From Nissolia schottii (lineage: Eukaryota > Streptophyta > Magnoliopsida > Fabales > Fabaceae): a DNA stretch of 64,000 bases. Made by a program: the position numbers and the translations under genes. Shown here in pieces: positions 31,706 to 41,499 of the stretch. How positions within the stretch are numbered: position 1 is the first letter of the stretch; each line of letters begins with the position of its first letter. Where the stretch lies: assembly GCA_003254905.1 (NCBI GenBank), contig QANU01099983.1, positions 488,377 through 552,376 on the forward strand, written 5' to 3'. The notes under the pieces are model-generated. The model searched no databases and was not told the DNA's origin. It saw only the letters and a program-made list of their open reading frames with translations.

Positions 31706-32000
31706 TGAGAAATGCTCCATGTACATTCTTAAACCATACATCCATATATACACCACTCTTTTATATGGTTTTATACGCAATTAATAATGATTATACGTAA
31801 AACGTATAATTATACACAACGTGTGCCCAATCTCGAACCCCATTCTCGTCATCGTTTTCACGTATCATCTTCAACCTCTCATCCTTGTTCTGTTATGTTC
31901 ATCATCGTCATCCTCGTCATTCTTTCATCCTCTCATCATCATCATCATCCTCCTCATTTTCATTCTTTTATCATGTCAAATTTGATTAAAATGAAATTAA
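31706..32000 (+). repeat. Dispersed repeat, copy B
   Basis: Starts GAGAAATGCTCCATGTACA, then ATATACACCACTC, GTTTTATACGC: the same order as copy A near 1013, which is in the opposite orientation. A CATCATCATC-rich stretch follows at 31890-31960. Confidence 0.4.
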
Positions 32001-32267
32001 GATGATAAAATGTTGGTTTTCTTTTCAAAATAGATGAGATCTATCTTTAACAATGGTGGTAAGAGTCTATGTTACAATATACCAGACTAAATTACAGAAA
32101 GAAAATTGCATTAATCTCTGTTAATAAATTTCATTGTCCGGGTACATCTTTCCACTTCCTAGGAAAGGAAAGGACAAGAAAGAAAGATGAAAAAATTTAC
32201 GATGTTAGACTATGACTACTTTACAAAACTTAGTTGATCATTGACCATCTACGCTCAATCTTCTCAT

Positions 32268-32516
32268 TTATGATCTATGCAAGCGAGAAGATATATCTAG
32301 GAAGACATCTTCTCTACAAGGGATTGTGAGGCCACCCATTGGATGATCAAATCCAAATTCTTGTTCAACTTCACTCAACAAGTCTTGTATTGAAGGATGA
32401 CTCAAGTATGATATAGGAATCACGAACCGCTTCTTTTGAGTCTCTCCCACATAAATTGCAAGATAGCCCTTCGGGACGTCACTGCGCCTTTGAAGACCAG
32501 GCAAGCGGAAACCCAT
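32268..32516 (-). CDS. SAUR: S16: short SAUR family protein
   Basis: An 82-residue mirrored copy of S13, with three differences: Ile for Val in AIYVG, Ser for Asn in LSHPSIQ, and Ser for Asn in ISSRLHRS. The extra residue in [10 protein letters not shown] and Phe in EFGFDHP are shared. The few, mostly mild changes suggest both copies are under constraint or very young. Confidence 0.93.
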   Translation of the reverse strand: MGFRLPGLQRRSDVPKGYLAIYVGETQKKRFVIPISYLSHPSIQDLLSEVEQEFGFDHPMGGLTIPCREDVFLDISSRLHRS

Positions 32517-32626
32517 TGTAGTAGAGCAAGAGAACAATTTAAAACAGACCTGTGTTAAAAGTACTTGATTATTGAAGAATGCAAAGGACTTTTACTTGTT
32601 TGTGACTTCAACCATGACTATCTCTC

Positions 32627-32735
32627 TATATATAAAGATAGAGGTCATTGGAAAATCCTTTGCTGTTTCAGATGATTGAAGAAGATCTATCCAAATGGGG
32701 GTCTAATGAGAGACACGGGCATTAGGTATCACATG
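32627..32735 (-). promoter_or_regulatory. S16 promoter: TATA, TGTCTC, CATGTGAT
   Basis: On the minus strand: TATATATA at 32627-32634, TGTCTC at 32710-32715, CATGTGAT at 32728-32735. Same as S13. Confidence 0.7.
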
Positions 32736-32963
32736 ATGCTGTCTAGGATGTCTGTTAATATAGATGAAGAAATTCTGTATGACTGAATGGCCCAGTTTTT
32801 GAAAAATGAGCAAGGTGGTAACCACTTGAATATCAACACCTAATGCTTATCTAAACATACAGCTGGCCGGCGTATATATTGGTTTACAGATTTCAAACTG
32901 TCCACAAATTAAATTTGGTAGATGTATATGAGATACCTAATGCTTATCTGAACATTCATGCAT

Positions 32964-33259
32964 GTGAGTTGTCTAAAGCATGTCTAACATTGAAGTAACT
33001 ATACAGCAATCAGTGCATGAATTAACATTAGTTTTCACCTATGCAAACGTCTCTAATTTTTCAAGTGGTAATGTGTTTGCCATTATCTAAGAAGGTGAGG
33101 CATGTTCTCCCATTTAACTTCCTAATCCTTGAGAGAGACCTATAAGACAATTCCATGTGATACCTTGTGTCTCATGTTCATGTAGACCCCATCGTAGCCA
33201 TGCTAGAAATCATTCATTGGGAAATTGGTTTTTGCAGAGGGCTTTAGCACCTATATATA
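32964..33259 (+). promoter_or_regulatory. S17 promoter: composite motif, CATGTGAT, TGTCTC, TATA
   Basis: Composite motif at 32964-32984 with TGTC, seven bases, TGTC (TTGTCTAAAGCATGTC). CATGTGAT at 33154-33161, TGTCTC at 33168-33173, TAGACCCCAT shortly after, TATATATA at 33252-33259. Motif-to-ATG distance is 407 bp. Confidence 0.7.
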
Positions 33260-33390
33260 CACTTTTTCTTGGGTTCTCTAGCAACACAAGTCATTTGCAT
33301 CCTTAAGAATCAGAATTCAAAATATTTCTTTCTTGTACAAGTCCTTTGAAATCAATACTTTGGTTTATTTGTGTGGGGCAACAAAAAACT

Positions 33391-33669
33391 ATGGGTTTCC
33401 GCATTCCAGGCATTAGAAGGGCATCATTCTCTGCAACCCAATCAGCTTCCAAGGGTGTTGATGTCCCAAAAGGCTATCTTGCAGTCTACGTTGGAGATAA
33501 AATGAGACGGTTCGTGATTCCTATGTCATACTTGAACCAACCTTCATTTCAAGAACTACTCAGTCAAGCAGAAGAAGAATTTGGATATGATCATCCAAAG
33601 GGTGGCCTCACAATTCCATGCAAGGAGAATGAGTTCCTAGAGCTCACGTCTCGCTTGAAAGAGTTGTAA
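33391..33669 (+). CDS. SAUR: S17: SAUR family protein
   Basis: A 92-residue mirrored copy of S12: [61 protein letters not shown], tail [15 protein letters not shown]. Lys occupies the variable site of DHPxGG (Thr in S12). Complete frame, promoter and a doubled DST region. Head-to-head with S16 (874 bp). Confidence 0.95.
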   Translation: MGFRIPGIRRASFSATQSASKGVDVPKGYLAVYVGDKMRRFVIPMSYLNQPSFQELLSQAEEEFGYDHPKGGLTIPCKENEFLELTSRLKEL

Positions 33670-33681
33670 ATCAGGCTAAGG

Positions 33682-33779
33682 GAGAGAGATAGATTAGTTG
33701 AGGCAAATGTACAGAAGACATTTTATTTTATTGAGATAGATTAGTTGAGGCAAATGTACAGAAGACATTTTATTTTATT
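33682..33779 (+). promoter_or_regulatory. Doubled DST element in the 3'UTR of S17 (47-bp tandem repeat)
   Basis: 33686-33732 and 33733-33779 are a perfect or near-perfect 47-bp tandem repeat, each copy with GATAGATTAGTTGAGGC and AATGTACAG. Only the first has GGAG in front. S12 has a single copy, so the repeat arose after the inverted duplication. Confidence 0.85.
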
Positions 33780-33799
33780 GTAAAGACTTTGCAATTTTG

Positions 33800-34890
33800 G
33801 TTTCTTCTTTGCATCGTTCCTTTGGAAGTGTGAAAATGTATCTTAATGAGAAAGTAATGACAAGACATTATTAAAACACTTGGCTTTTGTCCAATCTCTT
33901 TGGGTTCTAATATACGGAGTAGTATCGTTATGAAATTCAAGTCACTTACTCTCTATCAGGCTGTAAGCTTTTCATAGTTATCTTCAGTTATTTCTGTAAT
34001 CCTTCCTGTTCTAACTTCAATTCATCACTGGCCACTGCAAAATCATGCCAATTTTTCCTAAGGGTCATTGATTCTTCCATTTTCGTTATCAGGCAGCACC
34101 ATCATAGTTGTTGTTACATGTGCATGAATGATCACATGGTAGTGTTTAGTACGTGATGTCTTTTAATAAAGATGAAGAAATTGTGTGTGCCTGAATTAAC
34201 GCCTCACTTTATTGGCCAAAGCAAAGATGTACAAATTGAAACCAAAGAAATCTGTACACATCAGCACCTAATGCTTATCTAATTGAACATTTAGTTGGCT
34301 GACATATTTGTGCTCAAGACACGCTTGAGAAGTTGAGATAGTCTGAGTGAAGAGTTAAGAAACTGCTGAAAACAAAATATAGAAATTCTAATTTTGCATT
34401 ACACTTAGATTTTATTTTATTTTTCAGTTTTCCACTTCTGCCACCCAGCTAGTCAGAATGAGAAAGATATGCAATAGTAGAGAAACGGTAGTTGACCTTC
34501 AATACAAGTAAGCAAGTGTTATTCAAGGGAATAATTAAACCTTAATGCTGATTCAATGATACTGCACATATCTGTGACCAAACACTCACTCATAGCATTT
34601 TTTTAACCAAAAAAAAAGTTATTATATCTTCGTCTCAAATAAAGTTATCTTTCTCTTTGGTCATAAGAAAAACACTTTTCTGCCTTTGCTAGGAATCACG
34701 TGTTGTGTGTTCTGTTCCTGCGTTGAAATTTATTAGACCAGCCAAATCTGGTTTTTCTTATGTCAAGTCGCCATGCTCATATAGGCTCCTAATTGCAGGG
34801 AGAAGTGAACATTGTTGTTGATAAACAGATATACTTGTGTCATTGAATTCGTTGTCATTACTCAAAAAACAGAATCTACATTCTGTGAAT
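33800..34890. other. Interval between S17 and S18, no gene seen
   Basis: Mirror of 19300-20400. No gene seen. Confidence 0.5.
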
Positions 34891-34906
34891 TTCTATACTA
34901 ATCTAT

Positions 34907-34947
34907 TGTACAAAATGTGTATACTAATCTATCTATGTTAGCCTTCT
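34907..34947 (-). promoter_or_regulatory. DST-like element in the 3'UTR of S18
   Basis: On the minus strand: GTAGAAGGCTAACATAGATAG, ATTAGTATAC, then TTTTGTAC. Subgroup variant as in S11. Confidence 0.65.
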
Positions 34948-34957
34948 ACAGTGAGAC

Positions 34958-35236
34958 TCATAGCCCATTCAAGCGAGAAGTGATCTGTTGGAAGACATGT
35001 TCATTGCAAGGAATTGTGAGACCGCCCATGGGATGATCATATCCAAACTCCTCCTCAGCTTGACTCAACATATGTTGGAACGAAGGTTGGTTCAAGTATG
35101 ATATGGGGATCACAAACCGCTTCTGATTCTCTCCGACATAAACTGCACAATGGCCCTTTGGAACTTCAACAGATTTTGAAGCTGCTTGGCTGGCAGAGAA
35201 TCGCGCCCTTCGGATAGCAGGCAAACGGACACCCAT
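34958..35236 (-). CDS. SAUR: S18: SAUR family protein (PAIRR subgroup)
   Basis: A 92-residue mirrored copy of S11: [55 protein letters not shown]. Val replaces the near-invariant Phe3 and Cys sits in GHCAVYVG (Val in S11, Leu in most). Asn in PCNEHVF is also particular to it. Frame and promoter are intact. Confidence 0.94.
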   Translation of the reverse strand: MGVRLPAIRRARFSASQAASKSVEVPKGHCAVYVGENQKRFVIPISYLNQPSFQHMLSQAEEEFGYDHPMGGLTIPCNEHVFQQITSRLNGL

Positions 35237-35358
35237 TTTTTTGTCTTAGTATGCAAGAAGAACCAGGCAAAGTTCTCAAGTTTGAGAGGAGTGTGTCTAA
35301 ATGTTGATGCTTCCAGATGCCAATGACTTATGTTGTTTTTGAAGGTAAGAGGAAGTGT

Positions 35359-35627
35359 ATTTATAGATTCTAAGACTCCATGGAAACTTTAGAGAAATAA
35401 TTGTTGAAGGGGGACACATAGATGGGAGATCACATGGTGTTGTCATAGAGAACTGTACGAAGGATTAAGAAGTTGAATAAGAGTACATGCCCCACCTTCT
35501 CAAAGAATGGCCAATAGAGCTGCCACTTGCAATCAAATGAGATAAGATCAAGTGAAACTTAAATGTTAGTTCATACATTATTTGTTGCCACCTCTATATT
35601 TTTGTAGACATGATTTAGTCATGTCAC
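35359..35627 (-). promoter_or_regulatory. S18 promoter: TATA, CATGTGAT, composite motif
   Basis: On the minus strand: TATAAATA at 35359-35366, CATGTGAT at 35429-35436, composite motif at 35607-35627, where GACATG and CATGTC flank a changed middle half-site. Distance to the ATG is 371 bp. Confidence 0.65.
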
Positions 35628-35699
35628 TCACTTCTTGTCTTCATTTTGATAATTCAACTCAATAGTTCTGGTATCATCTTACGGAGGTTTTCATCAAGG

Positions 35700-35900
35700 G
35701 TTACTTTAGATATAAGATACATGCCCTACCCTTTCGGAAAATCTTCCTTTGAGATAAACCTGGTGGCTTAAATCTCCATGTTTGAGACATGTTCCGAACA
35801 TATCAAATCTTGTGTTTGTATTCCTTTAAGGCAACTGAAAGCAACTGATACTCGAAATTCAATCTGTAAACCATGAAATCTACTTGAGAGTAACTACATC
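35700..35900 (-). pseudogene. Orphan S10-type promoter fragment (mirror of 18300-18470)
   Basis: Contains the complement of ACATGTTCCGAACATATCA near 35787-35805. It was carried along in the inverted duplication. Confidence 0.5.
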
Positions 35901-36227
35901 ACAATCCTTGGAGACAAGAGGAAAACCTCTTTTAATTAATGACGTTATCCAAACTAGTTAATGATGCTTGAACTTGGAATACATTATACATGGCTGTACA
36001 AAAGAGCCATCCATTTCATTCAAACATTTAAAAAACAATTTAGAGAAATGTCTTAGTCAATGTAAATTTCTTTATGGCCACTTCCTTTGCTAGTATCTAG
36101 AGAAATATCTTGGTCAATGTAACAAAACAGAACTTCAAATTTCTATATGGCTTAGAGAAGTAGAGCAGTGCATCATAAGCAGTCGACAGAGATGGAATGC
36201 GTTCAGAAACGTTGCGTGTGATGCATT

Positions 36228-36331
36228 TGGGCTATGGTTTTTGGAGGGCTGAGGCCTTAGAAGCCCATGACAAACATAGAGTGAGGCCGGCTCAAACTAA
36301 TGGGCCTCAGGGCTGCCCTCTAAATTGGGCT
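36228..36331 (+). promoter_or_regulatory. Four Site II (TGGGCY) boxes in the p32 gene promoter
   Basis: TGGGCT at 36228-36233, its complement AGCCCA at 36262-36267, TGGGCC at 36301-36306 and TGGGCT at 36326-36331, all within 180 bp of the start codon. Site II clusters are bound by TCP factors and mark many plant genes for ribosomal and mitochondrial proteins, which fits the product. Confidence 0.6.
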
Positions 36332-36408
36332 TTTATGAGAGTACTAGATCTCATAAAGAAGGAGAGTGAGAGAGAAACTACTCCGTTGGTCGGAGGGGGA
36401 AGAAGAGG

Positions 36409-38139
36409 ATGGCAAGGGTGACCAACCTGATGAAGGGTCTCAGACCTGTTCAAGACATCCAGCTCCTCAAGCTCCTCAAATCCGAGATCGGTTTCGAGCT
36501 TTCTTCCAACCCCTTTCAGGTTCTCTCTTTCTCTCTTTACCGACGCTTCATTTCTTACTCTAATCAATACAACACAATGGTGATGCATTGCAGAGTGTTG
36601 AAAGCGGTTCCTTAGGGGAGTTTGTGGTGGACTACGATTCGCCGCGCTCCAAAGACGTGGTTTTGCGGCGGAAATTCGATTCGGGAGAGGAGGTCGCTGT
36701 TTCGGCGCTACTGGGTCCGATTAACCATGAAAACGACCTCGTTTTCCCGAGGGATGTGTTCATGAAAGTGTGTGTGAAGAAGCCTTCCTTGAGCCCCACC
36801 TTGCTCTTCGACTGCGAGGTTCACAGGGACACTGATAAAGGCTCTGAATTCAGCATCAGTGGTGCTTATTATCTCAGATCACCCTCGTGTTTGAGCCCTT
36901 CCACTTACAGAGGCCCCTCGTTCAGGTAAACTCGATTATTATTCACTTGGGGGAGGGAGGGGGGTAAGTGCTTTTCTTTACTGGTGCCGTCTGTGTTTTA
37001 AGCTTTAACAACAGTGTATGTGTTAGTGTTCCTGGCTTATTCCTTATGGTGATTTGCTTTAAAATACTTAACATAGGGGCGTGCCTTCCTAAATATATGA
37101 TACTTGATCTGAGTAATTCGGTGTCTGCACATGATTTCCATCCATTGAAAGGGGGGGGGGGAATTTAAGATACTACTGTGAATGCTTTGTTTACCGAGTA
37201 CATAGTAATTCTAATTTCGAAGCGATGGTTCATGGTTCATTTACATCCGCAAAGGCTATGGGCAATGACCCATTGGAAGCCTGGAAATACATATTCCAAC
37301 ATATGGTCTCCCAGTTATGCTGAAGTAGACTTTTATTGAGTTTGCAATGTTGCTGATGTGTTCAATGTTGGCTGATGTCCTTTCATGAACAAAGACAAGA
37401 TTGATGTTGAAGATGATAGTTGTATAATCTATACTTTTTATAAGTGTCAATTCCTTGAGTGTTGACATACCAATATATATGGTTTTTACCTTTTACATTG
37501 CGTGATACTTTTTTATCTAATCTCTTGTTCTTGCTGGTAATTGGTAAATTAGGAGCAACTAAGTAAAGGCTTAAACTGTTATGGTTTTTATTCAAGTTGG
37601 ATTGAAACCCGTAATTACTACTCAAACTCCTTGCCGCTAGCCCAGTCTTATTGACCGGACCGGACTAGTTACGTCTGTGGTTTGATAAAACTAATCCTGT
37701 AAGAATTTAAACTATATGCGGTAATGAAGTTCTTGTTCTTGACTTTCTTCAGAAAGTTGGATCAGCTAGATCAGCATACATGCATTTCCTTGTTACCTTT
37801 ATGGCTTTACCAGATCAACACACATAAGTTAGTTTTTACAATATCATAATTCCCATCTTCTAGCACACAATTCATAAATTATTTGGGTCTATTTACTAAT
37901 AAATGATCTTGCTCACTGACTTCTGTATATCCACGTGTAGCGAACTGGATAATAAGTTGCAAGACACGCTCAAGGAATACCTGATAGCCAAGGGCATTGG
38001 GGTAAACCTGACCAATTTCCTCCTCCACTACCTACACAAAAGAGAGCAACAGCAGTATGTGAACTGGTTGAAAACAGGTGAAGCATTTTTGGTGAAAAAC
38101 GAACCGTCGAGTCAAATTTCGGAGACAAATTCTACATAG
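36409..38139 (+). CDS. p32/MAM33 family mitochondrial glycoprotein-like protein, 3 exons
   Basis: Exons 36409-36519, 36594-36925 and 37941-38139 join with GT-AG introns of 74 and 1015 bases to give 213 residues. The C-terminus YLIAKGIGVNLTNFLLHYLH followed by YVNWLKTG is the hallmark of the MAM33/p32 (C1QBP) family, doughnut-shaped acidic trimers of the mitochondrial matrix linked to ribosome and oxidative-phosphorylation function in yeast, animals and plants. The middle part (SGAYYLRS, LRRKF, FPRDVFMKVCVKKPSLSPT) fits the family beta-sheet. The N-terminus (MARVTNLMKGLRPVQD) is short for a transit peptide; whether a longer first exon exists is unclear. The start is the first ATG in frame after the Site II promoter. 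The right inverted arm ends just upstream. Confidence 0.9.
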
Positions 38140-38199
38140 TTCTGCAGAGTTGCAAAGTTGTCAGTATTGGCACTTGTGATGGGTAAGGGAATTGCGAAT

Positions 38200-39540
38200 C
38201 AATAATGCTCATTTTTTTTTAACTAATAATTTAGTCAATGTTTTGAGGATTTCAAATTTGTAAGCCTATTAATATAGACATATAGTGTAGGCTTTTATTT
38301 ATTTTTCAATCACTCACTCACACACTGCAAACAAAGTAGATCTGGATGTGAATGACCACCTCATTGCATAACCCACATGAGTTTGTTGTATCCTGCAATG
38401 AAAGCCAGGAAGAATTTTGCTATGTGGCAGAAAAATCTTACATGATTTTATTATGGGTAGATTTTCGCCATAAATTAGATTTTCTTGTGGAACCCATACT
38501 AAAATTTACCTTCTTCATCAAAGGTAATTTACACATAATTAAGTCATATTTTCTTTTTCCATGAGATAATTCATTCACTGCGAATTCTAGATTGACCTCT
38601 TGTCCTAAGCTAGTTATATTTGAATCTCATTATCAAGTGGAGCACGCGTACTAAATTTTGATCAACTTCTAACCAAAAAAAAAATAAATATTGAATTAGA
38701 TTTTATATATAACGCTATTTGGTCAAGCACACATTTTTTAAAAGGAAAATTAAACTAATTGTAATTTTTTTTTTTAAAATTGAAGATTCTAAAACACTCC
38801 TTTTTTTTTTTTTTAATTTGGTCAAGGGAGGGTTAATCTTTTTAGAATTAATATTTTATTTTTCGTACATTCTTGACGGTTGATTTAGTACACAGGCTTT
38901 GACGAAATTTCCAACCCACATGAGTTGCAGCCCGATTGGATGTAGTCCACTTCGAGGTGGGTATGTACACATTTATTTTTTGCTAGGTCATGTATATTGT
39001 ATCACTAAAATATCATTTTCTTTTTCTTTTTTAAAAAGAACTTAATACATATATTTCAAAAAGCTTCTGTTATTAGGAAAAAGGACAAGAACCGTGATAG
39101 AGATGATTTCCTGCAAGATTTTGAGCATAGGATTAAGGAAAACAACAAGTTTTGGTACTCTCCCTGAAGCATATGACTCGGTACTCTTCATCTACCCCAA
39201 ACTCCCTTAAACTTCCATTGGGTTTTCAATCATTTACTTTTTTATTTTCTGGACATCAGAGTATAGATTCATCAACACCAAAATAACTAATACATCATCC
39301 AAAATTTCGATCCAGAAAAATTAAAAGAGTGATGCAGGGTTGCCAACAAAACAAAGAGACAGAAGAAAAATACAACAAGAGAGAAAAGATAATCACAGAA
39401 AAAATTATACAGAGAAACACGATAATCAGAGAAACACAGGGGATTGCAGTATACAACACATGCAACAAGAAAACTCACTTAAAAATCACGAGAAACTAAA
39501 AGGGGGAAAATATAATCACAGAACGGAAATCAAAACGCAC
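38200..39540. other. Intergenic, no gene seen
   Basis: AT-rich 3' flank of the p32 gene with poly-A and poly-T runs (about 38765-38815). Short frames are unsupported. Confidence 0.5.
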
Positions 39541-39585
39541 CTGATTGGGGCGAAACTCGAGCTCGCCGAAATGGGGGGATGGCAT
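39541..39585 (-). pseudogene. Orphan first-exon-like piece, MPSPHFGELEFRPNQ
   Basis: On the minus strand an ATG at 39585 opens 15 codons ending CAG, directly followed by GTGCG, a good splice donor. Upstream on that strand is a GC-richer, CGTCGT-containing stretch like a 5' leader (39586-39640). No further exon can be matched downstream on the minus strand before the p32 gene. It may be a captured or stranded exon; I do not recognise the protein. Confidence 0.35.
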
Positions 39586-39719
39586 CGTGAAGCGACGACG
39601 ATGGCGGCAGAGATCAGAGAGTTTAAGTCCTGGCTCTTAATTTTTTTGGTCATGAGCAGTGGGTCGTGGGTCATTAGTCCTAGCCCTTTATTTTTTGGTC
39701 ATGAGTAATTGGGTATAGG

Positions 39720-41199
39720 CCAGCTTGTATAAAATAAAAGAAAAGTGGATTGGCTCACAAGTTATAACCCATTTTGACAGCTCTGTTCATGGGCAAAGCT
39801 ATTGACACGAGGCAGGGTCTAACTCTAACTAATCCTTGTGTTGATTTTGCCTCTGTGAACCCATCAGCCTCTGGCTTATTGTTTAGAGCCCGTGGAGAAA
39901 GGTTAATTGTTAGGCCTTTTAACTCATTTTAAAATTTTTTTTTCCATAACTAAATAAAGTAAAAAAATAGATGTATTTAATATTTTAAAATTATTAAAAT
40001 ATCTATCTCTTACCTCATTTAATAGTTAATAAGAAGTTTAATGGGATAAAGTCAATCTTTAGGGAGGAAGAAATCAGAAAATAGGATGAAATGTACAAAA
40101 GTGAAGAGATCTTTGGGCCTTTTGCAATTAGGGGCATTACGGCCTCAACTGTTTCTTAAATTTTTAGTACATGGACCAAATTGTTTTTTTTTTTATTATT
40201 AACCAAAATGTTTGGACTTACTTTTACATCGTAAATTGTAGATATAATTAACTTTCAATAAATTTTTGGCTAGTCACGATTTCCATCAACTTGCACGCAC
40301 AAAAAATTAATAAAACTCGCACACATAAAAGTATATTTTAAATAAAGTTAATAAAATATTTATTTTTATGTGCATGTCTAAATATAAGTTAATAACATTG
40401 TGTTTATAAACATCTTTCTCTCTTTTTTATATAGATAATGAGGTGGAAACGTCCAACCAAAAACAAAAAAAACTACAATCTCACTAGATAGGGAATTAGA
40501 GTACCTGCCTTATTGGCTAAAAATGGTAGAAACAAATAATTATAAAGAGTTGTGGGAGTGAAAACCCTGAAGCACTCACGCCCATGCTTCGCTAGTAAAT
40601 TTGCACAAGAATTAATCTTTTTGTGGATGTGATTCATCTAAACAATTTAATTTGACCCCATCAAATTAGTTATCGCCTCACTAAAGAAGAACAAGAGTGC
40701 CTAAAATTAGAGAGATTATAGATAAAACTAATTGCACATTATGAGTCTATCTCAATGAATACTTGTTGAAAACTCAACTAGACAGTTTCTCTCTACTTAT
40801 AAACTTTGATACATTAAATAATTTTCACGACCAAAAAATAAGGTTGATAATAGAGGCCTTTAACCACTTACCAAAACAAATACTTTAAACTCTCTGTGTT
40901 GTGGTCTAATTAAATATATAATAATTTATACTATTTTCATTTTTATAGTTGTTCATTTTGAATTGTGTGTGAATATTAAAAAAAATAATTGAAAAACATG
41001 AAAATAATAAAAAGTTTATAATACTTTTCATAATTGTTCTTATTTAATATAAAGATAGTTAAAATTTAGTACGGTATAAATATAAGAAAATGTGTTTATT
41101 TAATAAGAATATAGTAACAAAAAAATAATTAATGTGATATAAAAAATATTTGTAAAAATAATAAAAATGAACAAATAAATAAAAACGGAGAGAGGGAGA
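39720..41199. other. Intergenic, no gene seen
   Basis: AT-rich. The word TTTTTTGGTCATGAG occurs twice just before it (39643 and 39687). Nothing else is recognised. Confidence 0.45.
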
Positions 41200-41463
41200 A
41201 TGAAATTTGCAACAAAACACACAAGCATTGTTGATCTTCATCGGTCCCTATCGTGTTTGGGATTTGGGAAGGCAGGTCAGTTGAGAGACAAAATAGGATC
41301 TCATTTTCAGAATAACAAGGATGGTGAAGGGCTATTATTACATGGGCCAAGCTCTTCTTTTGATTTCAGAAAGTGGATAAGGATCCTCCTTTTTTTGGTT
41401 TTATTCTCTTTTCTTTTTTCTCTTTTCTCTTCTGCCATGGCCTATTCTATTCTTAGGAGTTGA
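41200..41463 (+). pseudogene. Orphan ORF with one membrane segment, possible N-terminal exon
   Basis: An ATG opens 87 codons: a polar, basic first half (MKFATKHTSIVDLHRSLSC) then FDFRKWIRI and a strongly hydrophobic segment of about 20 residues (about 62-82, rich in Leu, Phe and Ser). The layout is that of a signal-anchor type II membrane protein such as many Golgi transferases. No following exon is recognised. It may be a relic exon or chance; function not assigned. Confidence 0.3.
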
Positions 41464-41499
41464 TAATTCGCAGTTAGTGTCAAGTATTGCAGAAACATG

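Larger units (their letters stand above)
32093..36182 (-). repeat. Inverted duplication, right arm (S16, S17, S18)
   Basis: Reverse-complement copy of 18052-22040. Its outer edge ends only about 45 bp before the first Site II box of the p32 gene promoter, so the duplication abuts a host gene without obviously damaging it. The arms are separated by about 10 kb. Confidence 0.93.

Noticed and set aside
18052-36182. Inverted duplication as a pure assembly error
   Set aside because: The arms differ by amino-acid changes and by the private 47-bp repeat at S17, so they are distinct loci.
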